Below, piece after piece: positions 1-7,829 of a stretch of 64,000 bases of DNA. Position numbers and translations under genes: made by a program. The stretch is taken from positions 529,522-593,521 of the forward strand of contig NZ_JAPDDR010000003.1 in NCBI RefSeq assembly GCF_025950095.1, written 5' to 3'. The notes below the pieces were generated by a model, which saw only the letters and a list, made by a program, of their open reading frames with translations, was not told the origin of the DNA and did not search any database. The DNA comes from Luteolibacter rhizosphaerae. GTDB lineage: Bacteria > Verrucomicrobiota > Verrucomicrobiia > Verrucomicrobiales > Akkermansiaceae. The first letter of the stretch is position 1; every line of letters begins with the position of its first letter.

Positions 1-1
1 G

Positions 2-457
2 GAGAGTTCGCGCAGCACTCACCAAGCGCCGGCTTGCTTGGATGCCTGCCGTTATCTGGGTGGCATTCTTTGGGCGTTGATCCACGGAGCGGGAAAAGAC
101 GAGGTGTTAGGACCTCTTTATAGCCCGCTCGGAACGCTGAGGCTGGATGATCCTGCCTTGCGTGCGGTGGCCCACGGATCTTTCAAAGAGAAGCAGCCGC
201 CTGCGATCCGCGGGACGGGCTACGTGGTGCAATCGCTGGAAGCGGCTTTGTGGGCCTTCTATCACTCGGACAACTTCAAGGAGGGTGCCTTGTTGGCGGT
301 GAATCTGGGCGATGACGCTGACACCACCGGCGCTATCTACGGTCAGATCGCAGGAGCCTATTACGGCTTGGAGGGAATTCCTGCCGCATGGCTTGAGACG
401 CTCCACCAGCGCGAGCTGATCCTCGACTTTGGCAAACGACTTTACGAAGCAGCATGA
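2..457 (+). CDS. ADP-ribosylglycohydrolase family protein, C-terminal part (cut by window start)
   Basis: The reading frame is open from the first bases of the window, so the gene begins upstream and only the last ~150 residues are seen. The segment matches the C-terminal half of the DraG/ARH fold: SSRSTHQAP, DACRYLGG, and the metal-binding block NLGDDADTTGAIYGQIAGA (around 295-350), which holds the acidic and Thr residues that bind the dinuclear Mg site in this family. Known members remove ADP-ribose from proteins or hydrolyse related ADP-ribosyl compounds in the cytoplasm. It overlaps the nicotinamidase gene by four bases (ATGA), so it is probably part of the NAD operon. The exact substrate cannot be told from this half. 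Confidence 0.85.
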   Translation, partial: ESSRSTHQAPACLDACRYLGGILWALIHGAGKDEVLGPLYSPLGTLRLDDPALRAVAHGSFKEKQPPAIRGTGYVVQSLEAALWAFYHSDNFKEGALLAVNLGDDADTTGAIYGQIAGAYYGLEGIPAAWLETLHQRELILDFGKRLYEAA

Positions 458-1065
458 ACGAGAACGCACTCATCCTCGTGGATATCCAGAATGACTTCCT
501 CCCCGGCGGTGCGCTGGCGGTGCCGGAAGGAGATCAGGTCATCCCGCGCGCCAATCGTCTGATGGATGATTTCGGGATCATCGTCGCTACCCAGGACTGG
601 CACCCCTCCGATCACGGCAGCTTCGCGGCGAATCACCCGGGCAAGCAGCTCTTTGAGGTGACCGATCTCAATGGCCTGCCTCAGGTGCTGTGGCCGACCC
701 ACTGTGAACAAGGTACGAGCGGCGCGGAGTTTGCCCCTGGGCTCCATAGCGGACGCATCACCAAAGTCTTTCAGAAAGGCACAGATCCCGCCATCGACAG
801 CTACAGCGGCCTTTTCGATAACGGCCACCGCAAGTCGACGGGCTTGGGCGAATGGTTGAGGGATCAGGGCGTGAAGCACGTGACTGTCTGCGGCCTGGCT
901 ACCGACTATTGCGTGAAGTTCACGGCGCTGGATGCCCTCGCGGAAGGCTTCGAGGTAACGCTCGATCTCGCAGCAAGCCGAGGCGTGAACCTGACACCCG
1001 GCGATGTCGACAAGGCGGTGGAGGAGATGCGATCGAAGGGAGTGAAGATCCGCGAAGCGAATTGA
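454..1065 (+). CDS. pncA: Nicotinamidase (isochorismatase-like hydrolase)
   Basis: This 203-residue protein deamidates nicotinamide to nicotinic acid in NAD salvage. The catalytic triad is visible: Asp10 (LVDIQNDF), Lys108 (QKGTD) and nucleophile Cys153 (ATDYCVKFTALDA). Metal ligands Asp48 and His50 lie in QDWHP, with His83 in WPTHC. The length fits the E. coli/M. tuberculosis type. The start ATG overlaps the upstream stop (ATGA), and two bases separate it from PnuC, so translation is coupled. No nicotinate phosphoribosyltransferase (PncB) is in view, so the nicotinic acid must be used by genes elsewhere. Confidence 0.95.
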   Translation: MNENALILVDIQNDFLPGGALAVPEGDQVIPRANRLMDDFGIIVATQDWHPSDHGSFAANHPGKQLFEVTDLNGLPQVLWPTHCEQGTSGAEFAPGLHSGRITKVFQKGTDPAIDSYSGLFDNGHRKSTGLGEWLRDQGVKHVTVCGLATDYCVKFTALDALAEGFEVTLDLAASRGVNLTPGDVDKAVEEMRSKGVKIREAN

Positions 1066-1067
1066 GC

Positions 1068-1745
1068 ATGGAAAGCACCGGTCTCAGTCTGGAACAGGAG
1101 AAGAAAATTTCGCCGGACACGATCTTGGTTCCGGCCTTGTCGGCTCTTCTCCTGCTCTCCGCTTGGCTGAAGTGGCTGCCGCTCGATCTCACGGAGGCAT
1201 GGGGTTTCGCCACCGGGGCCCTTTGCGTCTGGCTGGTCACCAAGGGAAACATTTGGAACTGGCCGATCGGGCTGGCGAACAACATCTTCTTCGCGATCCT
1301 GTTCTGGCGCGCGCGGCTGTATGCCGATTGTGGACTGCAGGGCGTTTACCTTGCCTTCGGGATCTGGGGTTGGTGGACATGGCTCCACGGCGGGCAGAAC
1401 CGCTCGAAGCTGAAGGTCTCTCACGCATCGCGTGTCGAGTGGATCGCCATTGCGGTATTCCTCATCGCCGGGACCTGGGGCCTGCGCGAGTTGCTGATCA
1501 AGGTGAACGGGGCGGCACCGTTCTGGGATGCGCTCAGCACCGTGATCTGCTTGGCCGCCCAGTATTTGCTCTGCCGGAAGAAAATCGAGAACTGGTGGCT
1601 GTGGATCACCGCAGATCTCATCTATGTTCCCTTATATGCCTCCAAGGAACTGCCACTGACTGCCGCACTCTATGCGGGTTTCATCGTCCTGTGTATCCTC
1701 GGGCTGAAGCGATGGAGGAAGGAACTTCAAACCCAGCCGGCATGA
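1068..1745 (+). CDS. pnuC: Nicotinamide riboside transporter PnuC
   Basis: This 225-residue integral membrane protein has about seven hydrophobic segments. It carries PnuC signatures: NIWNWPIGLANN, a Trp-rich GIWGWWTWL stretch, and ENWWLWITADLIYVPLY near the end. PnuC facilitates uptake of unphosphorylated nicotinamide riboside, which is trapped by phosphorylation by a NadR-type kinase. The open frame extends upstream to 852 inside pncA, but the first sensible start is ATG at 1068, two bases after the pncA stop. The stop overlaps the ATG of the NadR-like gene, the expected partner. Confidence 0.95.
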   Translation: MESTGLSLEQEKKISPDTILVPALSALLLLSAWLKWLPLDLTEAWGFATGALCVWLVTKGNIWNWPIGLANNIFFAILFWRARLYADCGLQGVYLAFGIWGWWTWLHGGQNRSKLKVSHASRVEWIAIAVFLIAGTWGLRELLIKVNGAAPFWDALSTVICLAAQYLLCRKKIENWWLWITADLIYVPLYASKELPLTAALYAGFIVLCILGLKRWRKELQTQPA

Positions 1746-2746
1746 GCGGCGAGCGCTTCGGTCTCGGCGTGGTGGTTGGGAAGTTCCTGCCACCGCATCG
1801 TGGCCACCGTTATCTGATCGAGACCGCACTCAGCCGCTGCGAGCGAGTGGTGGTGATCGTCTGCGGCAAGCCGGTGGATCCGATTCCTCCCGAACTGCGA
1901 GCCGGCTGGTTGCGCGAGATGGTGCCGCAGGCGGAAGTGATGCTGATCGACGACCGCTACGACGAGAACGACTCGCGCGTGTGGGCGGAGAACACCATCG
2001 GCTGGCTCGGCCGTGCGCCGGACGTCGTTTTCACTTCTGAAGACTACGGCGAGCGCTACGCCTCCTACATGGGAAGCAAGCATGTGATGGTGGATCAGGC
2101 CCGGATCGCTGTGCCCTGCAGTGGCACGGCGGTGCGAAGTGACCCTTTCGCCATGTGGGACTTCATGGATCCACCGCTTCGGGAGTGGTATGCCAAGCGG
2201 GTCGTGATCCTGGGTGCTGAGTCCACCGGCACCACGACCCTGTCGATGGACCTCGCCGCTACAATCGGCACGAGCTGGGTAGGGGAGTATGGCCGCGAGT
2301 ACAGCGCGATCAAACAGGCTGGCGGCGAATCCGAATGGCGATCGGAAGAGTTCATGGACATTGTCCGTGAGCAAACCCGTCGTGAAGACGCGGCGGCGCG
2401 GGAGGCGAACCGCATCCTGATTTGCGACACGAATTCCTTCGCAACCGTGCAGTGGCACCGCCGCTATGTTGGCAGGCCATTTCCCGAGTTGGAGACCTTC
2501 GCGGCAAATTGCCGGGCGGACCTCTATTTTCTCACCGGAGATGAGATCCCTTTCGTGCAAGATGGGCTGCGCGATGGCGAGCATCTGCGGCATGAGATGC
2601 ACCAGTGGTTCGAGGGATCTCTGAAGTCGCAGCCGGCTCCATGGTTCCTCCTACGCGGCAGCCGTGAGGAGCGGGTGAAGCAAGCACTTCAGATCATCCG
2701 TGATCTATGGGGACCCGGAGCCCTTGTCCCGAGAAACGGATCATGA
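1742..2746 (+). CDS. nadR: NadR-like bifunctional NMN adenylyltransferase / ribosylnicotinamide kinase
   Basis: This 334-residue protein has two domains. Residues ~8-140 form a nucleotidyltransferase with the GKFLPPHRGH motif (13-22) and a distal SGTAVRSDP motif (127-135), as in NMN adenylyltransferases. Residues ~152-325 form a P-loop kinase domain resembling the ribosylnicotinamide kinase of NadR, with EYGREY at ~182 and DTNSF at ~229. Together they would turn imported nicotinamide riboside into NMN and then NAD. The P-loop reads GAESTGTTT, with Thr164 where Lys is usual. There is no N-terminal DNA-binding helix-turn-helix, so it is not a repressor of the enteric type. It overlaps both neighbours by four bases. 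Confidence 0.88.
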   Translation: MSGERFGLGVVVGKFLPPHRGHRYLIETALSRCERVVVIVCGKPVDPIPPELRAGWLREMVPQAEVMLIDDRYDENDSRVWAENTIGWLGRAPDVVFTSEDYGERYASYMGSKHVMVDQARIAVPCSGTAVRSDPFAMWDFMDPPLREWYAKRVVILGAESTGTTTLSMDLAATIGTSWVGEYGREYSAIKQAGGESEWRSEEFMDIVREQTRREDAAAREANRILICDTNSFATVQWHRRYVGRPFPELETFAANCRADLYFLTGDEIPFVQDGLRDGEHLRHEMHQWFEGSLKSQPAPWFLLRGSREERVKQALQIIRDLWGPGALVPRNGS

Positions 2747-3852
2747 AAGTCGCGGTGATCGGAGTAGGTGGCAGCGGTTCGGCTGCCCTGCGTTTCCTCG
2801 CACAGGCGGGACACGAGGTCGTAGGCTACGAGCAGTTCGCGATCGGCCATGATCGCGGTAGTTCCCATGGCCACAGCCGCATCATCCGGCGGACCTATCC
2901 GGACCCCTTCCATACCCGGATGATGGCACGCGCCTACGAACTCTGGGACGATCTGGAGAGGGAAGCGCAGGAAGAGCTCTTCGTGAAATGCGGCGGCATC
3001 ACCTTCGGTCCGGAGTACGATGAGAAGATCATCGCCACCCGAGCTTCCTTGGAAGAGGCGAAGCTGGATTACGAGTTGCTCACTCGAGAGGAAGCTTCGC
3101 AGCGCTATCCGGCGATCGACATTGGTATCGGCAACGTGGCGGTCTTCCAGAAAGACTCCGGCTTCCTCCGGGCCGCCAATTGCGTGCAGGCTCAAGCGAG
3201 ACTGGCGACGCAAAATGGAGCGCTGATCCACGAACACACCGCCGTCAGGTCAATCGAAGAGGGTGCTCAAGGGGTAACAATCTCGACCGATGCTAACACC
3301 CAACGATTCGACACCGTCGTCGTGACCGCCGGGCCTTGGCTCGGCAAATTTCTTGCGCCGCTGAAGCTTCCCCTACGCACTGCCCTGCGACAAGTCATCT
3401 ACGCCGCGATCGGAAGCAACGAAAGACACTTCGCTCCGGACCGCATGCCGGTATGGATCGAAGAACCCAGCGAATACTATGGCTTCCCGAGCGACGGCGT
3501 TATCTCCGGCATGAAGTTCGCCTCGCACGACGCAGGCCGGGACTTCGATCCCGATCATGCGGGGCGCCCCGTAATGGACGAGTGGACCTCTCGCGCAATG
3601 GAACATGCCGTGAAACGTTTCCCTGATCTAACAGGCGAGATCGTCTCCGCTCAATCCTGCCTCTACACCATCACGCCTGACGAGCGTTTCATCGTGGATC
3701 GCGCGCCCGGCTCGCAGCGGATCGTGCTTTGTTCGGCCTGCAGCGGTCACGGCTTCAAGTTCACCGTCCTCTCCGGCTGGCTCGCAGGTAAGCTCGCGAC
3801 TGTGAAGCAGCAGGCTCCGCCCTCGGAGTGGAGCATTTCGAGATTCCTCTGA
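2743..3852 (+). CDS. FAD-dependent amine oxidase, sarcosine oxidase / N-methyltryptophan oxidase family
   Basis: This 369-residue protein belongs to the DAO/MSOX family. The N-terminal dinucleotide motif GVGGSGSAALRF binds FAD. HSRIIRRTY (~46-54) and the C-terminal CSGHGFKF block are typical of monomeric sarcosine oxidases. Cys306 in SCLYTITPDE aligns with the cysteine that binds FAD covalently in this family. It would oxidise an N-methyl or secondary amine, giving H2O2 and an aldehyde. The substrate is unknown. The ATG overlaps the nadR stop, so it is co-transcribed with the NAD genes, though the link may only be positional. Confidence 0.88.
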   Translation: MKVAVIGVGGSGSAALRFLAQAGHEVVGYEQFAIGHDRGSSHGHSRIIRRTYPDPFHTRMMARAYELWDDLEREAQEELFVKCGGITFGPEYDEKIIATRASLEEAKLDYELLTREEASQRYPAIDIGIGNVAVFQKDSGFLRAANCVQAQARLATQNGALIHEHTAVRSIEEGAQGVTISTDANTQRFDTVVVTAGPWLGKFLAPLKLPLRTALRQVIYAAIGSNERHFAPDRMPVWIEEPSEYYGFPSDGVISGMKFASHDAGRDFDPDHAGRPVMDEWTSRAMEHAVKRFPDLTGEIVSAQSCLYTITPDERFIVDRAPGSQRIVLCSACSGHGFKFTVLSGWLAGKLATVKQQAPPSEWSISRFL

Positions 3853-4752
3853 ATGGGCTCCCCGTGCAGGGTGGGAGGGATGAGGGCTCTCTTCGTTCAC
3901 GCGCATTATGACGACTACGAGTTCACCGCTGCTGGAACCTTCGAGCGCTGGCGGAGAACCCTCCCGGGCTTCCGCGGCCGCGTGCTCGTCTGCACGGATG
4001 GGAGGGCCGGCCACCACTTCCGCACCCGCGAGGAAACCGGTGCCCTGAGGCTGGCCGAGCAGGAGGAATCCGCCCGCCTCGGCGGCTACGAGTTTGTCCC
4101 CCTCCGCCTGCACGATGGCAGCATCCCCCGTGAAGCCTGCCTGCAGCCATCCGTCGAGTTCCACGCCGCCCTGTGGAAAGCCATTCGCGATTTCGAGCCC
4201 GACTACCTCTTCTGCCCGCCCCTCGCCAGCGACCCCCTCGTCGGCATCCACAACGACCACCAGACCGTGGCGGAAGCAGTACGACGCGTGGCGTACATGA
4301 TCAACGTTCCCCACGCCTTCACCCCGGAATATCCCGCGGACGAAACCACTTCCGAAACCTGCACAGTGCCTGTGATCCTGAACGTCCACGACTCCTACAT
4401 GAGCGGCGCGAACGCCTGCGATCTAACCGTCGACGTGGAGGAAGTGTTCGACCTGATCGCCCGTCTCTCCTGGTGCCACCAATCCCAGATCTGCGAATGG
4501 CTACCCTGGGTCGGCAGACACAACCTTGCAGCACCCGCATGGCTCGGAGAATGGACCGCCGCCCTGCGCCAACGCTTCGAGCGGAAGAACCGGGAACTGA
4601 ATCTCAAGCCCGGCCGCGCGGCGGAGGTCTTCCGCGTCACCGCATGGGGCAGGGTCCCGACCGTGGTAGAGCTCACCCGGGACTTCCCCGCCGGCACCGG
4701 GATCGGGCCCGAGCTCCCCGCCCGCCTGTCCAGATGGCGCGGAGAAGCTTGA
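3853..4752 (+). CDS. PIG-L family deacetylase
   Basis: This 299-residue cytoplasmic protein has the PIG-L/LmbE zinc motif HAHYDDYE just after the N-terminus and a second zinc-binding stretch, HNDHQTVAEAV. The family removes acetyl groups from N-acetylglucosaminyl compounds (GlcNAc-PI, mycothiol/bacillithiol precursors and others); the substrate here cannot be read from sequence. The ATG at 3853 directly follows the stop of the flavoenzyme gene. A second in-frame ATG at 3880 gives a start closer to the motif and has GGAGG just upstream, though too close to be ideal. Confidence 0.88.
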   Translation: MGSPCRVGGMRALFVHAHYDDYEFTAAGTFERWRRTLPGFRGRVLVCTDGRAGHHFRTREETGALRLAEQEESARLGGYEFVPLRLHDGSIPREACLQPSVEFHAALWKAIRDFEPDYLFCPPLASDPLVGIHNDHQTVAEAVRRVAYMINVPHAFTPEYPADETTSETCTVPVILNVHDSYMSGANACDLTVDVEEVFDLIARLSWCHQSQICEWLPWVGRHNLAAPAWLGEWTAALRQRFERKNRELNLKPGRAAEVFRVTAWGRVPTVVELTRDFPAGTGIGPELPARLSRWRGEA

Positions 4753-4784
4753 GGTATCTGCCGCCCCTCACTTAGGCTCTGCGC

Positions 4785-5537
4785 ATGGGCGAGGCCTTCA
4801 TCCGGGTGCGCGGGCTTGAGCAAAAGTTCGGCTCGCAGCATGTGCTGCGTGGCGTCGACCTGGAGGTCATGCGTGGCGAGACACTCGTCCTCCTCGGCGG
4901 ATCCGGCGGCGGCAAGTCCGTCCTGCTGAAGCACCTCCCCGGCCTCCTCCGGCCATGGAAAGGCAGCGTCGAGATCGACGGCGAAGAGATCTCCCACCTC
5001 GGCGAGCGCGAGCTGGCACCCATCCGCCGCAAGGTCGGCATCATGTTCCAGAACGGCGCGCTCTTCGACTCCATGAGCGTCGAGGAAAACGTCGCCTTCT
5101 CCCTCCGCGAGGCCGGGGTGAAGAACGACAAGGAGATCGCCCAGCGCGTCGGCGAGGCGCTGGACATCGTCCGTCTCCCGGGCCAGCAGAAGAAGATGCC
5201 CTCGGACCTCTCCGGCGGCATGCGCAAGCGCGTCGCTCTCGCCCGCGCCGTCGTCGGCCGCCCCGCCTGCGTCCTCTACGATGAGCCCCACGCCGGCCTC
5301 GACCCCATTACCGCCGACTCCATTGATCACCTGATCAAGGACCTCCAGCGCGATCTGGGCATGACCAATGTCGTTATCACCCACGAAATGCGCAGCGTCT
5401 TCCACATCGCGGACCGCGTGATTTTCCTCCAGGAGGGTCGCATCCACTGGACCGGCACGCCGGAGGAATTGCGCGTGACCCGTGACCCCGTCCTCCGCCC
5501 CTTCGTCGACGGCGATTCCGGCGAAGCGTGGAATTGA
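4785..5537 (+). CDS. ABC transporter ATP-binding protein, MlaF-like
   Basis: This 250-residue ATPase resembles MlaF/Ttg2A, the motor of the Mla phospholipid transporter. Walker A is GGSGGGKS (38-45), the Q-loop region reads MFQNGALFDSM (typical of MlaF), the signature is LSGGMRKRVALARA (~143), Walker B is VLYDEP and the switch His is in VVITHEM. The D-loop region reads EPHAGLDP, with His where most relatives have Thr. The MCE-domain gene follows 43 bases downstream, but no MlaE permease gene is adjacent on either side. Confidence 0.9.
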   Translation: MGEAFIRVRGLEQKFGSQHVLRGVDLEVMRGETLVLLGGSGGGKSVLLKHLPGLLRPWKGSVEIDGEEISHLGERELAPIRRKVGIMFQNGALFDSMSVEENVAFSLREAGVKNDKEIAQRVGEALDIVRLPGQQKKMPSDLSGGMRKRVALARAVVGRPACVLYDEPHAGLDPITADSIDHLIKDLQRDLGMTNVVITHEMRSVFHIADRVIFLQEGRIHWTGTPEELRVTRDPVLRPFVDGDSGEAWN

Positions 5538-5580
5538 TCGCCCTTGCTTCGCGGCCTCCGAGTGGCGAGACTACGCGCGC

Positions 5581-6606
5581 ATGGGTGAATCCAAGCGGAA
5601 GACCGAACTTTGGGTCGGAGTGTTCGTGTTCATCGGCCTCGCGCTGCTGGGCGCGCTCACCGTGCAGTTCGGCCGCTTCAGCGATCGCATGCGCGGGAAG
5701 TACCAGCTCATGGTCGTATTCGATGACGCCTCCGGCCTGATCAAGGGCTCGGAGATCCGCATGGGCGGCGCCCGCATCGGGAAGGTGGCGGATCATCCGG
5801 AGTTGAACGAGAACGTGAAGGTCCAGGTCCTGATGAACATCGACGAGCCGATCCGCATCCCGGAGAACTCGATGATCCAGATCGCCTCCGCCACCCTGCT
5901 CGGGGACAAGATGATCGTCATCACGCCACCTGAAGGCGGCACCAGCACCGGCCGCTTCATCGAGCCCGGCTCCGTCCTGCGCGGCGGCGGGCCCTCCGGC
6001 TTGGACGCGATCCAGAACAACGCCGAAGCGGTCAGCCGCGATGCCCGCCGGCTCATGCAGGAGGCGGAGTCCACCTTTCTCAAGCTCGACTCGGCGGTGG
6101 ATGACGTCCGCATCGTCACCGGTCGCTTGGCGGACACCTTGGAGAAGATCAATGAGTCGATTCTCTCGGAGGGCAACCTCAAGCGCATCGACGGCACCCT
6201 CGCGAATCTTGAGGCCACCACTGGCGAGTGGGCCAAGGCCAGCGCCACCCTCGAGCCCACCATCGTTGACGCGCGCGAAGCCATCGACGCGATCAAGAAG
6301 GCCGCGAACTCCGCGGACGGCACCTTCGTTAGGGCCGGCGAGCGCATCGATCAGCTCGAGCCTGCCCTGCGCGACGTCCCGAAGGCAGTCGCCTCCATCT
6401 CACGCGCCGCCGACAAGGCCGGTAATGCCTTGGATCGCGTCGAGAAAGGCGACGGCCTGTTAGGCACGCTGGCCTACGATCGCGACGTGTCCAACGACGC
6501 CCGCGCCTTCATCCGCAATCTCAAGCAGCAGGGCATTCTCCGCTACCGCGACAAGGAAACCCCGGAGGAAGACCCGCGGAACCGCTTCCGGGGGCGGAGA
6601 AGGTGA
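5581..6606 (+). CDS. MlaD family protein (MCE domain), periplasmic lipid-binding component
   Basis: This 341-residue protein has a short cytoplasmic N-terminus, one membrane anchor (~14-32, VFVFIGLALLGALTVQFG), then an MCE domain (~38-115) with the FDDASGLIKGSEIRMGG motif. A long helical C-terminal region follows, probably coiled-coil, ending in a basic tail. MCE proteins form hexameric rings that carry phospholipids between the inner and outer membranes with the MlaE/MlaF complex. The open frame extends upstream to 5482 inside the ATPase gene; ATG at 5581 gives the proper short N-terminus. It pairs with the upstream ATPase. Confidence 0.9.
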   Translation: MGESKRKTELWVGVFVFIGLALLGALTVQFGRFSDRMRGKYQLMVVFDDASGLIKGSEIRMGGARIGKVADHPELNENVKVQVLMNIDEPIRIPENSMIQIASATLLGDKMIVITPPEGGTSTGRFIEPGSVLRGGGPSGLDAIQNNAEAVSRDARRLMQEAESTFLKLDSAVDDVRIVTGRLADTLEKINESILSEGNLKRIDGTLANLEATTGEWAKASATLEPTIVDAREAIDAIKKAANSADGTFVRAGERIDQLEPALRDVPKAVASISRAADKAGNALDRVEKGDGLLGTLAYDRDVSNDARAFIRNLKQQGILRYRDKETPEEDPRNRFRGRRR

Positions 6607-7256
6607 ACGAACCCAATCCTTACGCTCCGCCCGCAGTCCACGTCGGGGACGAGCTTCCTCCCAGCACCGGTCCCCTGTGGCGCATCACTTCAGGGCGTTT
6701 GCAGGTGCGGAATATGGCCAGCTTGCCGGATGTCTGCGTCTGCGGAGACCCGCAAACGGAACTTGGAGTTCGCAGTTCGATCGTTCTGGAGTCGCTTCCG
6801 CTATGGGTGAAGCCTGTCCTCTTTCTGGGTATTGTGATTGCCACTCAGTTGACCAAGCTTGATTGGAGCATCGGCGTCGTGCTCATCATGCTGGCAATCT
6901 TCCTGCCCGGGCTCTTCGCGAAAAGAGTGAAGCTGATGATCTTCCGTTCGAGGCGCTCGGAACGGAGCGTGATGATCCGCAAGGCGCTTTCCGGAGTTAT
7001 CTTCATCGCCGTGTTCTGGGCCTCGTTGAACTATGGCATCCAGTGGAAGTGGGATCTGTTCGGGCTCCATGGCCAGATCGACGTGGGAATGCTGGCTCTC
7101 GTCTGCCTCTTCATGGACATTATCCCGGGCCGGGGCCCTTCCCGGGTGATCACGCTAGGCGACGCTTGGTTCGAGGTGAAGGGAACCCACCCTGACGCTC
7201 TGGCGAAGCTGGAGGAGATTCAGGGAAGGGTGAAGCCATCCCATCCTCCCGCGTGA
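6603..7256 (+). CDS. Hypothetical membrane protein with N-terminal NPYAPP motif
   Basis: This 217-residue protein is not assigned to a function. It starts at GTG, overlapping the MCE-gene stop (GTGA), so it is translationally coupled to the lipid-transport genes. The N-terminus MNEPNPYAPPAV is a tag common on PVC-group membrane proteins. A CVCGDP motif near residue 38 could be a vestigial metal site. Hydrophobic segments lie at about 62-80, 85-103, 130-146 and 158-175. The C-terminal part (VITLGDAWFEVKG) looks like a small soluble domain. Confidence 0.75.
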   Translation: MNEPNPYAPPAVHVGDELPPSTGPLWRITSGRLQVRNMASLPDVCVCGDPQTELGVRSSIVLESLPLWVKPVLFLGIVIATQLTKLDWSIGVVLIMLAIFLPGLFAKRVKLMIFRSRRSERSVMIRKALSGVIFIAVFWASLNYGIQWKWDLFGLHGQIDVGMLALVCLFMDIIPGRGPSRVITLGDAWFEVKGTHPDALAKLEEIQGRVKPSHPPA

Positions 7257-7289
7257 CAGCTCTCAGCTCCGTGCTAGCGTCTCCTTCTC

Positions 7290-7826
7290 ATGAAGCTCCT
7301 CGCCATCCCTCTCGCCCTGCTCCTCGCTTCCTGTTCCACCCAGAGCTGTTGGAAGGGCGGCGAACCCATGCGCGTTACCGAGATGCACGCCCAATGGGGT
7401 GCGGAAGTCGACATCAAGAAGTCCGCGAATCAGGTAAAGGTCTATCGCGGCCTCGCCCACCCGCTTGGCGATAAGGCGAAGTACGAGCGCCAGGTGAAGC
7501 AAGGCGGCTGGGTCGAGTTCCAAGGCTTCAAGTTCCACTCCCAGCCCGTCGAAGTTTCGGAAGGCACCGCCATGAAAGTGCTCGAGATCTACAATCGCTC
7601 CGCCTCGCATGAAGCGCAGGCGGTCAAGACCACCTGCGACGGCTTCCATCCGGACTACGCCCTCGTGTGGACGAAGGGCGGCCAGCAGCGCGTGCTACAG
7701 ATCTGCTACGGCTGCCACGAGTGGAAATACTTCGGCCCCGGCGGCAAGGTCCACACCGACATCGGGGACAAGACCTACTTCAAGGACCTGCTGCCCCTCC
7801 TGCCGCGGGAGAGAAACCGCCGGTGA
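7290..7826 (+). CDS. Hypothetical lipoprotein
   Basis: This 178-residue protein begins with a lipoprotein signal peptide (MKLLAIPLALLLASC; lipobox LASC, Cys15). The body is soluble, with four further cysteines (CW, TTC, CYGC) in the mature part. Spacing CYGCHEW resembles a CxxCH heme motif and could be one, but it is a single site near the C-terminus and may be coincidental. No family is recognised. It follows the NPY membrane protein by 33 bases and runs into the convergent gene on the other strand with almost no gap. Confidence 0.75.
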   Translation: MKLLAIPLALLLASCSTQSCWKGGEPMRVTEMHAQWGAEVDIKKSANQVKVYRGLAHPLGDKAKYERQVKQGGWVEFQGFKFHSQPVEVSEGTAMKVLEIYNRSASHEAQAVKTTCDGFHPDYALVWTKGGQQRVLQICYGCHEWKYFGPGGKVHTDIGDKTYFKDLLPLLPRERNRR

Positions 7827-7829
7827 GAG

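Noticed and set aside
852..1067. Extension of PnuC upstream to 852
   Set aside because: The extension overlaps pncA and encodes Arg/Gly-rich sequence unlike PnuC; ATG at 1068 fits better.
7715..7740. CYGCHEW in the 7290-7826 lipoprotein as a cytochrome c heme site
   Set aside because: It is a single CxxCH near the C-terminus with no axial Met context or cytochrome fold; kept only as a remark.
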